Counted from the stretch's first letter, positions 11,389 through 22,479 are shown. The stretch is DNA of 64,000 nt from Papilionanthe hookeriana x Papilionanthe teres (GCA_022702705.1 CM040430.1:81612227-81676226); one strand, 5' to 3'. Numbers and translations: made by a program. Notes: generated from the sequence alone by a model not told the origin.

Positions 11389-11979
11389 ATGTACGAGAAG
11401 ATTAACCACTATGTACATACTATGACCCTAACCCCGATCCATTCTAATAAGGTCAAGGGTATGGTGGTCAAAGAGGTACATAGCGGCGGTGCAAAGCCAA
11501 TCAAATTCTACCGTGGTGCTCCTTCCTCCAAAACTGAAAATAATTTACAATTTGAAGATGTCACTTCATCAGAATTAATGGAATTACCTTTTGAGTGGTA
11601 CTCTCCCTGTGTTCAAAATTTAATTCAGCGTGGTTTCTTACCTTGAAATTGGACGAAAGGTCAATCACAACATTTTGAAAAATTATGGAATAACTCCAGT
11701 CGTCCACCCAATTCAAAGCATGGTCTCGGATTCGGTACAGTAGGATCAGTTGACGATACTGAATTTTGCTTGGTTGTCACTTGTGAGTCTAATGAAAACT
11801 GCATGGAAACTACGGAAGAATTTGAAGATTTATAAATTGGAGACGCTCCACCAGAGTTCGAAGAAGAGATCAAATCTACAATAGATGAGTTAACGGAAGT
11901 TAACTTAGGTACTAGCGAAGAGCCTAGACCTACCTTTGTTAGCTCCTTACTCAATAAAGAAGACTCCGAAGAAATAATC
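11389..11979 (+). pseudogene. Protease-RT connecting region of pol
   Basis: It continues in frame 1, the frame of the protease C-terminus and RT, interrupted by in-frame stops at 11644 (TGA) and 11833 (TAA). The peptide is acidic (EEFEDL, EFEEEIKSTIDELTEVNLG). No domain is recognised, but the continuous frame shows it was translated as part of pol. Ogre elements of legumes have an intron about here; I see no need for one, because the frame runs through. Confidence 0.6.
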
Positions 11980-12822
11980 AAGTTATTAATGGAATTTAAA
12001 GATTGTTTTGCTTGGAGCTACGATGAGATGCCAGGTTTAGCTCCAGAGGTCGCAGTCCATAAGCTAGGAGTGGATCCTACTTCTGTCCCGGTCAGACAAG
12101 GTCCCAGAAGAATGCGTCTAGAAATCGAATAACAAGTCATAGCCGAAGTTAAAAAGCTAATAGACGCTAAATTTGTCCGTGAAGAACAATACCCGACTTG
12201 GTTAGCCAATGTGGTACCAGTCAGGAAGAAGAATGGTAAGATCAGAATTTGTGTGGACTTCAGAAATTTAAACAAGGCATGTCCAAAAGATGAATTCCCT
12301 CTACCGATCCCAGAATTAATGATCGACATTGCTTCGACACATGAAATATTCTCATTCATGGATGGATCTTCAGGATACAACCAGATAAAAATGGCTCCGT
12401 AAGATGAAAAACTTACAGCATTCAGAACGCCGATCAGAGTATATTGCTACATAGTGATGCCATTCGGACTGAAGAACGCAGGAGCAACATACCAGAGAGC
12501 AATGACAAGAATTTTTGATGATCTTATCCACAATCAAGTCGAATGTTACGTGGACGACGTGGTCATCAAAAGCAAAGTAAAGGACAACTACATGTATGAT
12601 TTGAGAATTGTTTTCGAACGATTAAGACAATTTAACCTTAAGATGAATCCCTTAAAATGTGCCTTCGGCGTCACCTCCGGGAAATTCTTAGGATTCGTTG
12701 TCCGACATCGTGGAATTGAAATCGACCCGGAAAAGATTAAAGCTATCTTAGAAATGCCGCCTCCCAAAACCTTAAAACAACTACGATCCTTTCAAGGGAA
12801 GCTGGCACATCTTTGACGCTTT
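11980..12822 (+). pseudogene. Reverse transcriptase domain (Tat/Ogre)
   Basis: RNA-dependent DNA polymerase. In frame 1 it shows FAWSYDEMPGL at the start, KKNGKIRICVDFRNLNKACP, FMDGSSGYNQI, MPFGLKNAGATYQRAM, the catalytic YVDD at 12547-12558 followed by VVIKS, and LGFVVRHRGIEIDPEKIKAI in the connection. Length and order match a full Ty3 RT. Stops at 12130 (TAA), 12403 (TAA) and 12817 (TGA) break it, but there is no frameshift within the domain and the catalytic aspartates are kept. Confidence 0.93.
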
Positions 12823-13400
12823 ATCTCAAACTTGTCAGGTAGGTGTCAGTCTTTCTCGGCACTAGTTAAAAAGGACGCCAAATTTATTTGGGAAGAGAAA
12901 TGCCAGAAGGCCTTCGAGGACATTAAACAATATTTAATGACACCTCCTCGTCTTAGCAACTCCGGTCTCAGTGTAGACCGCCGATACTTTATACTCGCGA
13001 CTTTAGACGACTCTCTCGGAGCCCCGTTAGCCTGGGTCAATGATGAGGGAAAAGAAAATGCTCTTTACTACCTAAGCCGTCGTTTACTCGACGGAAATAA
13101 GGTATCCCGCAATTGAAAAGCATTGTTTGGCCCCGATCTTCGCCGCTCAAAAGCTCGAGCACTACATGCTTTCTCATAAGGTCAACTCTGATCTCGAAAT
13201 TTAATCCATTGCAATACTTGATGACCGGTCCAACGCTTTCCGATAGACTTGCCGGATGGTGGATGTTATTATTGCAATTCGATATAACTTTCGTGCCTCT
13301 TCGTGCCGTAAAGGGACAAGTCCTACAGGACTTCCTTGCAAGACACCCTTTGCCGGCAGAATCTCCTCTCAATGACGATTTGCCAGACGAACAAATAATG
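12823..13400 (+). pseudogene. RNase H domain (first copy)
   Basis: It follows RT directly: FSALVKKDAKFIWEEKCQKAFEDIK, then LATLDDSLGAPLAW and the strand ALYYLSRRL in frame 1. From 13103 the frame shifts: YPAIEKHCLALI-like and AAQKLEHYMLSHKV words appear in frame 2, and the end (QYLMTGPTLSDRLAGWWMLL, then QVLQDFLARHP) in frame 3. This is the ordinary Ty3 RNase H with its connection domain, degraded by at least two frameshifts. Confidence 0.82.
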
Positions 13401-13427
13401 AGCCTAGAAGACCCTGATGATCGACGT

Positions 13428-13863
13428 TGGGAATTTTATTTCGACGGAGCATCTTCAGCACACAAAGAAGAAGAATCACAAGTGATAGTGCCCGGTAAGG
13501 CAGAATCGATTAATCTTTATAACACCGGAACGGGGATGTTAAGATACTCCTACCACTTAACGAACCGTGTACAAACAACGAAGCGTAATACGAAGCCCTC
13601 ATAATAGGATCTGGAATTAACTATTCAAATGGGGATAACGGACATCAACATCTACGGGGATTCACGGTTAATCATTCAACGAGATCGCCGGACAAGTACA
13701 AAATTTTAAAGCCAAGACTCGAGCAATACTTCCAAGATGCCATATAGTTGTTGGAACGGATTCCGAATGTGACAATCTACAAAATTCCCGTAAAAGAAAA
13801 TGCCTTCGCGGATGCGTTAGCTCGCCTCGCAAAAGAATTTGCCTGTTTGCAAGATGAATCGCT
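13428..13863 (+). pseudogene. Second, archaeal-type RNase H (aRNH)
   Basis: After the first RNase H comes WEFYFDGASSAHK (W at 13428), the first strand and catalytic Asp of an archaeal-type RNase H, and it closes with IYKIPVKENAFADALARLA (to about 13840), the helix carrying the last Asp. A second RNase H between RNase H and integrase is diagnostic of the plant Tat lineage. The middle is broken: the frame closes at 13604, and the region to 13747 lies in other frames with stops. Confidence 0.8.
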
Positions 13864-13969
13864 GGAAGTGTCGGCTCACGGACGTCGGGTCCTATCACAG
13901 CTCGACATAGACACAATACACAAATCGAGAAAAGAAGAAGAATCGGCTGCAATAGTGACGTGAAAACAC

Positions 13970-15226
13970 GAAGATCGGCGACGCTATTACATAGACTACT
14001 CGCAAATAGGAAAACTACCGGACGATAGGTCGCTAGCCCATCGGATCAAGAAAAGAACTCGTCTTACGCATTAATATATAACACGTTATACGTAAGGTCT
14101 TTCGATCAAATGTGGCTAAGGTGCCTAAGCGGGTCCGAAGCCCATGAAATTGTTAAAGAGGTGTATTCGGGACTCGTGGCGCTCACCGGTCGGGTCCGAA
14201 GATGAAAATGAAAATTAAAAGATTAGGGTACTACCGGCCCTCGATGATGACCGATCGCATGAAAATCGCCAAGAGCCGTCACCAATGCCAAGTGCGCGGA
14301 GTGGTTCTACACCAACCTCCAAATGTGCTACATCCGACAATCGCATCGCGGCCATTCGAATGTTGGGGCACGGATATAGTGGGTCCGATAGAACCACCAT
14401 CTTCAAAAGGACATCGCTTCATTCTTGCGGCTACAGATTACTTTTCCAAGTGGGCGGAGGCGGCTCCACTCGTAGAAGTGAAAGCACACCATGTGCTACG
14501 CTTTTCAAAACCAAGTTGTCTACCGTTTCGGAGTGCCGTGCGAGATCATCTCGTATAATGGGTCGGCATTCGAAGCACACAAATCAACAATTTTGTCTGG
14601 AGACACGGAATCAACTAGCGATATTCAACAATTTATTACCCAAGAGAAAACGGCCTGGCTGAGGCTTTTAATAAAACTCTCATTCAAATCTTAAAGAAAA
14701 CTTTGGACGATAATAAGAGAAATTGGCACGAGAAGTTGTTAGAAGCCTTATGGGCCTACCGGACAACCTTCGAACTCCTACTCAAGCTACACCTTACGCT
14801 CCGGTGTATGGGTCCGAGGCGATGTTACCTTTAGAGATCCGGCCTTCCTTCACTCGGGATTGCGAGTTGCAAACAAAATCACGAAAGAAGAGAAAGCCAA
14901 ATTATGACTAGAGGAATTGGAAAGCCCGGAAGGGAAAAGACTTGCAGCGCGACAGAATTTAGAACTATACCAAGCTAAGATGGTTCAAGCCCATGACAGA
15001 TCGGGTCCGCCCAAGAACCTTCAAAGTTGGTGACTTAGTTCTCGTTCTCAAAAGATCTATTCTTGCACACCGCAAGATAGGAGGAAAATTTGAACCCACT
15101 TGGGAAGGGCCGTTTGTGGTTGAGGCAGTCTACTCGGGAGGCTCCTACCAGCTGGTGAACTTCCAAGGAGAACGACATATGCTTCCGATCAACGGACGAT
15201 ACTTGAAAAAGTATTACGCTACCTGA
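13970..15226 (+). pseudogene. Integrase (zinc domain, DDE core, C-terminal domain)
   Basis: Inserts the cDNA into the chromosome. The zinc region (about 14120-14310) ends in GYYRPSMMTDRMKIAKSRHQCQVRG, where the first Cys of the C-x2-C pair appears replaced. The core has WGTDIVGPIEPPSSKGHRFI (first Asp) in frame 3, and in frame 1 VPCEIISYNGSAF, where the second catalytic Asp is Tyr (TAT at 14554-14556). The GLAEAFN Glu helix lies at about 14650. The C-terminal domain (14993-15226) shows FKVGDLVLVLKRS and WEGPFVVEAVYSGGSYQL, ending with KKYYAT and a TGA. Several frameshifts separate these parts. Confidence 0.88.
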
Positions 15227-15419
15227 TGTTTCGAAGGAATGAATTCTTCATCCTTAGAAGCACGGGAGAAGTAATTACTTATGACTGGGTCCGAACCCAA
15301 AAATAATAAAAATGTGCTAAAATAAATAAAATCATGATAATAAAGTTTTCCTTGTTTTCTCTTCCAATCAAAATCTCTTTCCTGATCTTATCCCACTTCA
15401 TTCCTGTTAAATTTAAAAA

Positions 15420-15427
15420 TATAAAAG
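15420..15427 (+). promoter_or_regulatory. TATA-like box upstream of the AlkB ORF
   Basis: TATAAAAG, 93 bases before ATG 15520, is a good plant TATA match. The surroundings are AT-rich, so a chance match is likely enough to keep confidence low. Confidence 0.3.
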
Positions 15428-15489
15428 TTATAAAAAAAACTGTCTTTAATAAATATTTTCTTAATGTTCTTGTTCTTAAGTACAACCCC

Positions 15490-15516
15490 CGATCCTTTTC
15501 CTTGTCTTTTCGCGAG
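15490..15516 (+). promoter_or_regulatory. Candidate 3' splice site in front of the AlkB ORF
   Basis: A pyrimidine tract (GATCCTTTTCCTTGTCTTTT) is followed by CGCGAG, with the AG at 15515-15516 and ATG three bases on. A matching donor could be GTAATT at 15271 or one in the leader. A spliced subgenomic RNA would be the simplest way to translate an ORF placed after pol. Confidence 0.4.
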
Positions 15517-15519
15517 GAA

Positions 15520-16965
15520 ATGTCGAACGGGCGGTTGGTCCCGAACTTTAGAAATGGCGTAAGCCTTGCACTCGACGAAAAGAGGGTGAAAGATGGAGCG
15601 ATAATCGAGATTGACTCGGACTTCGCACCGGCGAGCCCTGCAATATGAGGAAAGTGACCGGGTCCCGCCGATCGAGAGGAACCCGCCCGGTCGGACGAGA
15701 ATGAAAGTGGGTGGCCCAAGCCACCAATCCAAAGAACGAAGAAAAGGAAAACAAACACCGAAGAAGATAAGAAAATCAAGTCCGTAGTCGCTACAGCAGA
15801 GGGCGAGCTTGTCGCCGCCGCGCCCACGAGATTCGGAAGTACAAAGAGCTACTCTCACAGAGCAACTCAACGAAGAAATAAGAATCGCCGTATCCGTAAG
15901 ATGTTAACCAAACTAGCAGCGGACCAGCGCGACGAGGCAGTTGCTACTGCCAGTACATACAATTCAAGGACACCAGTTCCCCAGGTACCGGAAGAAAGGA
16001 GGCCAGCTCCTAGGATAACAGGAGGGACCAGGAAAATCTCACGAAGATCAGAAGAAAGAAGGCTACCACGCCACCAGATAGAATCACCAGTAATGCATAA
16101 CCTTGTTGCAGAAGCAACCCCGGGGGATGTCTCGACGGACATCATCCCCGAGGGGCCAAGGTATGCAGGAGAACGTGAAGGGATTGAGCCGTATATCCCA
16201 CAATACGTCACTGTGCCCCGCCATTTGCGATTATTCCGAGTACGAGCCGGAAATAATGCGGAATGTCGAAAAGAAAACTTTTGAATACTTCGAGAGAATC
16301 GGAGGCGAAGGATCAATATACTGAAGGCCTCGAGCTACATACGTACATATTCTCGAATATGAACAACAACAAATCGTTGATTGCATCCGGATTTGAAAAG
16401 AATGGGCCGAGCGGGCCGCCTAAGAGAAAACACCTACTCGAACCCCGGAGATGGATGCCGGGGAAAGGAAGAATTACAATACAATGTGGATGCTCGCTAC
16501 AACTTCGCGGAAGACAGGAAGGGAAACCCACCGGGAATACTTCGTCATGGCCGGTGGATCCAATGCCATTGGTCATCAAAAGAATGGTAAAAAGATTGAT
16601 AACATGGAGGGTACTCGCCGCAGATTGCATACCCAACGGTTGCATCATTAATATTTACAAGCGGTGGTGATCGCATACCCCCGCACATAGATCACCACGA
16701 CTTTGTCGGACCTTTCTGCACGGTTTCTTTCCTGAACGAGTGTAACATCATGTTCGGATCTGACCTCCGGATAGCAGGCCCAGGTGAGTTCCGAGGGCCA
16801 GTGAAGATACCATTACCGGTAGATTCCGTCATGATACTGAAGGGCAACGGAGCAGATGTCGCTAAACATTGCATACCAGGAGTACCAGTGAAGCGGATCT
16901 CAGTTACTTTCAGAAGGATGGAAGACAGGAAGACACCTTACCACTTCCAGCCAGACCCGGACTAG
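15520..16965 (+). pseudogene. Accessory ORF with C-terminal AlkB (ALKBH9/10-like) dioxygenase domain
   Basis: The frame starts at ATG 15520 and ends at TAG 16963 in the same phase (482 codons). Residues ~1-230 are hydrophilic, basic and Pro-rich, without a known domain. Residues ~230-481 match the AlkB domain of plant ALKBH9/ALKBH10 proteins, which remove m6A from RNA: EGLELHT (frame 3), GKGRITIQ at 16461, NIY at 16650, the iron ligands HID at 16684-16692 and KHC (His at 16867), and the RxxxxxR pair (RISVTFR, from 16894). Ligands and 2-oxoglutarate residues are kept, but TGA stops at 15646 and 15655 and about five compensating frameshifts between 16210 and 16670 break the copy. It lies on the gag-pol strand between integrase and polypurine tract, so it is an element ORF. 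The C-terminal PDPD then TAG may be a nonsense change, since plant homologues continue with Leu. No introns are visible inside the domain. Confidence 0.85.
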
Positions 16966-17548
16966 AGATCCTCCGGCCTTACGAGCTGTGAGTTGCATGG
17001 AAAATATCACACCTCCAATGCACATCCATATGGCATCCTTGCCAAGGATGGCTTGGAAGGTGATGTTATTAACCATGTACCCCACTATTCAGACATGGAT
17101 TTTGACAGATACCTTTTTGGATGGATCGACAAAGAGCATATATAGTCCGTTTTAAGTCTACATGGATTGTATGAGATGTATTCCAGATTGAGTTGTATGA
17201 TGTATCTTCGACATGATTGGAATGAAAGTGACCATGTCACATTTTTGGCCTTCACCTCTTTTGTGCAAATTGACTGGGAAACGCCATTAAAGTTAAATGA
17301 ACTTAAACCGAAACAAAATAAAATCTAAATTGAAATTCCCCCAGGTCATGTGATTTGGGATTCACCTCCTTTTTCTTTCCCCAGCGAGAGTTCAGGAATC
17401 TCCAGTCTCAGAGTTATACTTGACACTCCCCAGCAGAAATTCTTCTACTTTGTCCTAAGTTTGTCACTTGGACATCTGTGTTAGTTTTGTTGATCTTTTC
17501 GGTCAACGCTAATACGCGCGGTGTGCTTGGTTAGCACACCACACCTAT
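16966..17548 (+). other. 3' untranslated region of the Ogre/Tat element
   Basis: No domain is recognised. Frame 1 stays open past TAG 16963 to a TAG at 17143, with coding-like residues (YGILAKDGLEGDVINHV), so the accessory protein may once have been ~60 residues longer. From about 17290 the sequence matches 960-1233 at the left edge of the window. It lacks the 83-bp minisatellite present there. Confidence 0.6.
17520..17540 (+). other. Hairpin before the polypurine tract (second copy)
   Basis: Same perfect 8-bp stem GGTGTGCT/AGCACACC with loop TGGTT as at 1193-1213, about 20 bases upstream of the LTR. Confidence 0.7.
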
Positions 17549-17559
17549 CGGGGTCCATT
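17549..17559 (+). other. Polypurine-tract-like site before the right LTR
   Basis: CGGGGTCCATT lies directly before the TGTCGAC start of the 3' LTR, matching 1221-1233. Confidence 0.55.
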
Positions 17560-19905
17560 TGTCGACCTCATTTTTGATGAGGTCTTCTCTTCTTCTTTTT
17601 AGTACTTAGGATCTAGCCTTAGGCTTTTCCTTTCGACTATCTTAGAGGACTAGAATTGGGACCCACCACTTAGAAATTCAAACCACTTCTTAACTCCCTG
17701 CAAACTCCACAAACTTGACTGTAGACCCCTAATCACCTAGAGGGTTGAAATCAAATGTGGAAGTTTAAAGGATAAGTTCTTATAGGACTCTTTGGCCTTA
17801 GGACTGCCCTGGGTGGCCTGGTCTGGTGAGGGCTGACTTACACATACACTACACTTTCACACACCTCCTAAAACACACCCATACCTAACTTGACCTCCTA
17901 ACTCATGTAGGTAATTCACATGGATGGTCCTTAACCCCTAAGCCCTTGGCTAAGAGGGTTAGGAACAACATAGTGGATGCCTCAAATGAGTCCCTTCATG
18001 GCTCATGTGGGCTTGATATGGCTTCATGGCTCAACCAAAATGATTTCATTCCACTTATATTCACCCAATCTTCAATTTTGCAAATTTTCAATTTTTGACC
18101 CCGGGACCCTACACCCCGCCTAGCCTACCCAAAACCCTTGAAACTACCCAAAATTTGCAAAATCACCTAAATTACCCAAAATTCCTCAAAATCAATCCCA
18201 AACATTCCCACATTACCCAAATTGATCATCCATAGCCAAAAATACCAAAAATTCCAAAAATACCTCCCAATACCCTCCAAATACCCAAAATACCCCTCTT
18301 GACCCAAAAATCCAAAAATTCAGAAAATTCCCAGAAAATTCCAAAAAATCCCAAATATTCCCAATTTCATTTTGTTCAACTACACCATGGGCCAAGTTTG
18401 TCAATTTACCCTACTTTTGTCAAAACCCCCAATTTGACACATTTTAACCCAAAGTGAACCCAATGTCAAGCCAAACCTACCCAATTGACCCAAATTATGG
18501 TCCAATTCAATTCTAAACTTCAATTAAACATTCCCAACACCAATCTAGATCAAATCCAAGTTCAATTTGATTGACATTTGGATCCAATTACACTTTTGGC
18601 CTTAAGGCCCAATTTGGACCCATGACCCAAACCTAACCCAGACTCACCCAATTCAACTCCAATTAACCCCAAATATTTTCTAAACCTTCCTTAACATCCC
18701 TAAAAACAAAACACTAACATGATTTTCCCAACATTTAGACCCAAACCCCACTTAAATTCAACCCAAAACCAATAAGCCCAACTTTGACCTAAACCCAAAC
18801 CTAACCCAAATAAGCCCAAACCCCAAAATCAAAGCCCAACCAAAGCCAAAACCTCTTTGAAACACTCCCATAAACATTTCCCAACATTCATTTTACATCA
18901 ATTTCAACCCTAGCCCAACATTGGCCCAAGTTAGCCCAATTTGACCTACATTGGCCCATTTACCAAAGAGGTACAAATTCAACCCAATTCAAACCCAAAT
19001 CACTCCCAATTTGCTTCAAGTCACTCATGACACATCTATGAGCTAAACCCAAAAATTATTTGGACCAAACTTCTACAAAATTCCCATCCATAAATCTATT
19101 TTTAAACCAAAAGCCCACTTACATGAAACCTTCCTAAAAGCCCAAATTTCATGCTAAAGCCCATATGACAAATTCTTCTCATCATACCCTTAATTAAAAT
19201 CATCCCTAAGTTCAAATAAATCATCAAATGATTCCAAATTGAGCCCCATACAAATTCCCATCAAATTACCAAAATTTCTAAGTTCCATTTTCATGAAATT
19301 GACCAAGCTTTTCCCCAAGCCAAAGACAAGCCATGAAGCCACGCATGAGCCCCATAGGAGCCACGAGAGCCATGGAATCCACTTTCCACCTCACCAAACC
19401 ATTAATGGTAAGAGAGAGGGTCTCTTTCTTAAACCCTTTTAAGCCCTTTTTACCTTAAGTATGATACACTCTAAACCATGTCTAGCCACCTCACGATGGA
19501 TGGGGACTTCACTACCACAATTCAGACTGACCCAAATGATTCCCCCTCGCCCAAGGTCAAGTCTTGGATGGTGAACCAAGCACAAATACTTGGGTCGACC
19601 TAAACCAAGCCAAAATCACCCCTTTCCCATTCCATTTCAATTCACCACCTTTACACATGGAAACCATCAATTGAACTCACAGGAATCAAGCTCGACCTCA
19701 CCGACCCCGAGGGTGACCCATGCTCGCCGGGCAGCCGCCTCGGGTCGCCGGAAAACACCACACCCGAGAGCTCACATGTGAGCCAACTTTGGAATTCCAC
19801 CTTGCCGAGCCGCCCCATGCCCAATGGCCACCATGGTCGTTCTTCCCATGACCGGAGCAGGTCGATCCCGCCCTCGCCATCCCCGTGAGGCTCTCCAACC
19901 ACCTC

Positions 19906-19913
19906 TATTTAAA
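19906..19913 (+). promoter_or_regulatory. LTR TATA box (right copy)
   Basis: TATTTAAA in the same context as 3593-3600, about 2.35 kb after the LTR start. Confidence 0.6.
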
Positions 19914-20478
19914 CCCGACCCCTCACGGCCATGAGAGGAGAGTTGCACAAACCTTGCTGAAAATCCGCCAAAATTGTTCCAAATCCTTCTCCATTCTTAG
20001 AGCGAGTTGATCCTCAAGTGTCAATTTGCCCTAATCCCCACCAACGAATCCAATTTCTCAACCGAAATTTCACCCAAAACCAGGACACTTTGCCACAGTG
20101 GAGCCAATCCTCAAATTGATCGGTCCTACACCTTCAATGGACCAAGAGGAGAAGTTTCCCACCGAAAGCCCCATCTCCAGAGCCACCCGGCTGCTCCGAC
20201 CTCCAAGCTTTGTGATCGGATGTGGTCACTTTCATAGCTAGGCAATTCACTGCACTCAGAGACTTCATCTGAGAGCTTGCGGGATCCAATCGAAGGTGAC
20301 ACAACCCTCAGATCGAAGCCACACTTCTCTGAGCAAAGGTATGGCCTCACTCTTCTTCCCGAGCTTCTGAACATTCTCCATTTTCATTGAATTAATTTCA
20401 TGCCACATAAACCGTATGGATGTGTTCGTCTTCTCGAGATGTATCCATAGAGCATAAGAACATTAAATTTGGTTAAGT

Positions 20479-20715
20479 ATCGAGTGAGATCTTAGGCCTA
20501 GAAGATGGACGGTTCTCGGGCTAGGAGGCTTGGGGACGATGAACGGATGCCGTTCATTTAATACACACGCGGACGGAAGGCCAGGATCGCACCGGATCAG
20601 GAGATGAAACGACACAGCGGGCCCCCGGAGCGCTGAGTCAGATGGCGGCGACGAATCGGAGAACGCCACGCGGCGTTTCGGAGCTGCCGAGGTTGACGCG
20701 GCGCCGCGTGAGTAA
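20479..20715 (+). other. GC-rich island inside the LTR
   Basis: About 235 bases of high GC, with many CpG (for example GGCGGCGACGAATCGG and GACGCGGCGCCGCGTGAG), stand between AT-rich blocks. It is conserved in the solo LTR (51640-51860) and deleted from the left LTR. Open frames through it have no recognisable product. It could be a regulatory island, but nothing in the sequence proves that. Confidence 0.5.
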
Positions 20716-22479
20716 ATAGAAAATTAGGGTATTTTTCTATTTATTTAATTCCCTAAACTTCAAAAATCCATAACTTTGTGTAGGAAAATCAGAAAAATAA
20801 AATAAAAATATCCTCTTGCTCAGTGAACAGAGGAGAATAATGTGGAAAAGAAATCATTTAATTTCATCAAGTATTTTATTTTTAATGATTTATTTCCCTT
20901 CTGCATTGTTTTAATTCTCCATGCATATAGGAAATTCACCATGGCATGAGACCATAGGGCTTTTGAAGCCTCTGAATTTGGGAACATTCCTTGAATTTTC
21001 CAAAGTCAGAGGCCATCCCTATGAGACGTTATTGATTTTTCAAATTCATGTTGCTGTTTTGAGTATTTTAAATCTAATAATTAGCATGTTGTGAAATAAA
21101 TTCTAGGAAAATTTGGTGATGTCTCTTATGACCAGAGGACCCTAGGAAAAATAGGTTTTGAATTAGTTCATTTAAAATAACCCTAATTGGCTTAAACACC
21201 CAAAATAGCTCCTTAATTAATTAGAGCTAACCATACATCAAATTGACTTGAAATCAATTCTCCACTCGACTTTTAGGATCGGAGGAACCCACCATAAAAA
21301 TTTGAAGTCAATTGGACTTGGTTAGCCTCTACTAAATGGGTCGATTAAGCCATTTAGCCATTTTAAACTTTAAAAATTCATAACTTTCAAAATACCTTTA
21401 AAAAATTCACCAAATTAGTTTTGGATCCTCTCTGATATCAGGGGAATTTAAGGAAATTAAAATTTTAATTTTCTAAAAAATTTAATTTTTTGCATTATTT
21501 TAATATTTTAATAATTAAAAAATAATAAAAATCATAAAAATAATAAAATTCACCAAAATGTCACATTTTAAATTTTAATCACTTAGGAACAAATCCCATA
21601 TTTTTCTTAGGTCTATTAAGTGAGATATTAAATTTTAAAGCCCTAAGGTAATTTTAAAATTTAAAAAATGTATTTTCTAGCATTTCCACTAAAATAATTC
21701 CAATAAATCAAAGAAAAATCATAAAATTACAAAAATTGATTCTCTGATTTCTTTGATATCAGAGAGATTTTTGAAAAATATAAATTTCATTTTTCAACTT
21801 TTATTTTATTTTTAAATTAATTAATACTCCAAAACTTAAAATAATTATAATAAAAATAATATAATTTAAAAAATCACTAAAATTAGTCCAAGTGGTCCTC
21901 TGGTCATTAGGAATGTCCCATAATTTTCTTAAGGACAAAAACTTTCCCTTGGTCATATTATTAAATTTTCCTTGGAAATTCCTATTTTCCACCAAAAATA
22001 ATTACATAAATAAATTAAATACAGAAAAATCACATTTTCTCCTCTCATGTCTTTATTGGCATATGAGTGAAGTCACATAAAAATTTCAAGTTCATTTAAG
22101 CTCAATTTAGTGAGTTATGAAATTATTAAACTTGAAGGGCAAAATGGTAATTAAAATTTTAACCCTTAATTAAAACTTTAGGTTTAATAAAATTAACAAG
22201 TAAAATATTTGATCTTAATCTGATTTGGATGATTGAAATTTAAATAATTAAAGGGTAGAAGCCTGCAAAAAAATTTTAAATAATTGAAATAAACCTTAAT
22301 TAAATAATTGATTAAATTTGGAAGAATAATAAAATTGGAATTATTAAAATAGGGATATTATTAGGAAGAGATTTATTCTTTAATTTAAAAATCCCTAAAT
22401 TAATCATCTCAATAATATTTTATTCCTAATTAAAATGATAATCCAAATTTAAGATTTAAAATGCTAAAAGACTTAATCA

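Larger units (their letters stand above)
15227..15519 (+). other. U-rich intron-like spacer before the AlkB ORF
   Basis: Between the integrase stop and ATG 15520 lie 293 bases, strongly T/A-rich from 15295 to 15480, unlike the flanking coding-like DNA. It has a donor-like GAAGTAATT (GT at 15271), a TATA-like TATAAAAG at 15420, and a polypyrimidine run ending CGCGAG just 3 bases before the ATG. The composition is that of a plant intron or promoter. Either could express the downstream ORF separately from gag-pol. Confidence 0.5.

Noticed and set aside
11640..11980. Ogre-type intron between protease and RT
   Set aside because: Frame 1 with coding-like residues runs from the protease end into RT, interrupted only by single stops, so no intron is needed.
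15879..16330. Minus-strand open frame 15867-16316 opposite the AlkB ORF
   Set aside because: Shadow of the plus-strand coding region; no recognisable domain.
16263..16965. AlkB sequence as a host ALKBH gene or processed pseudogene unrelated to the element
   Set aside because: It lies in the element's own orientation and order, between integrase and polypurine tract, with no poly(A), target duplication or introns around it. Not fully excluded: a capture private to this copy remains possible.
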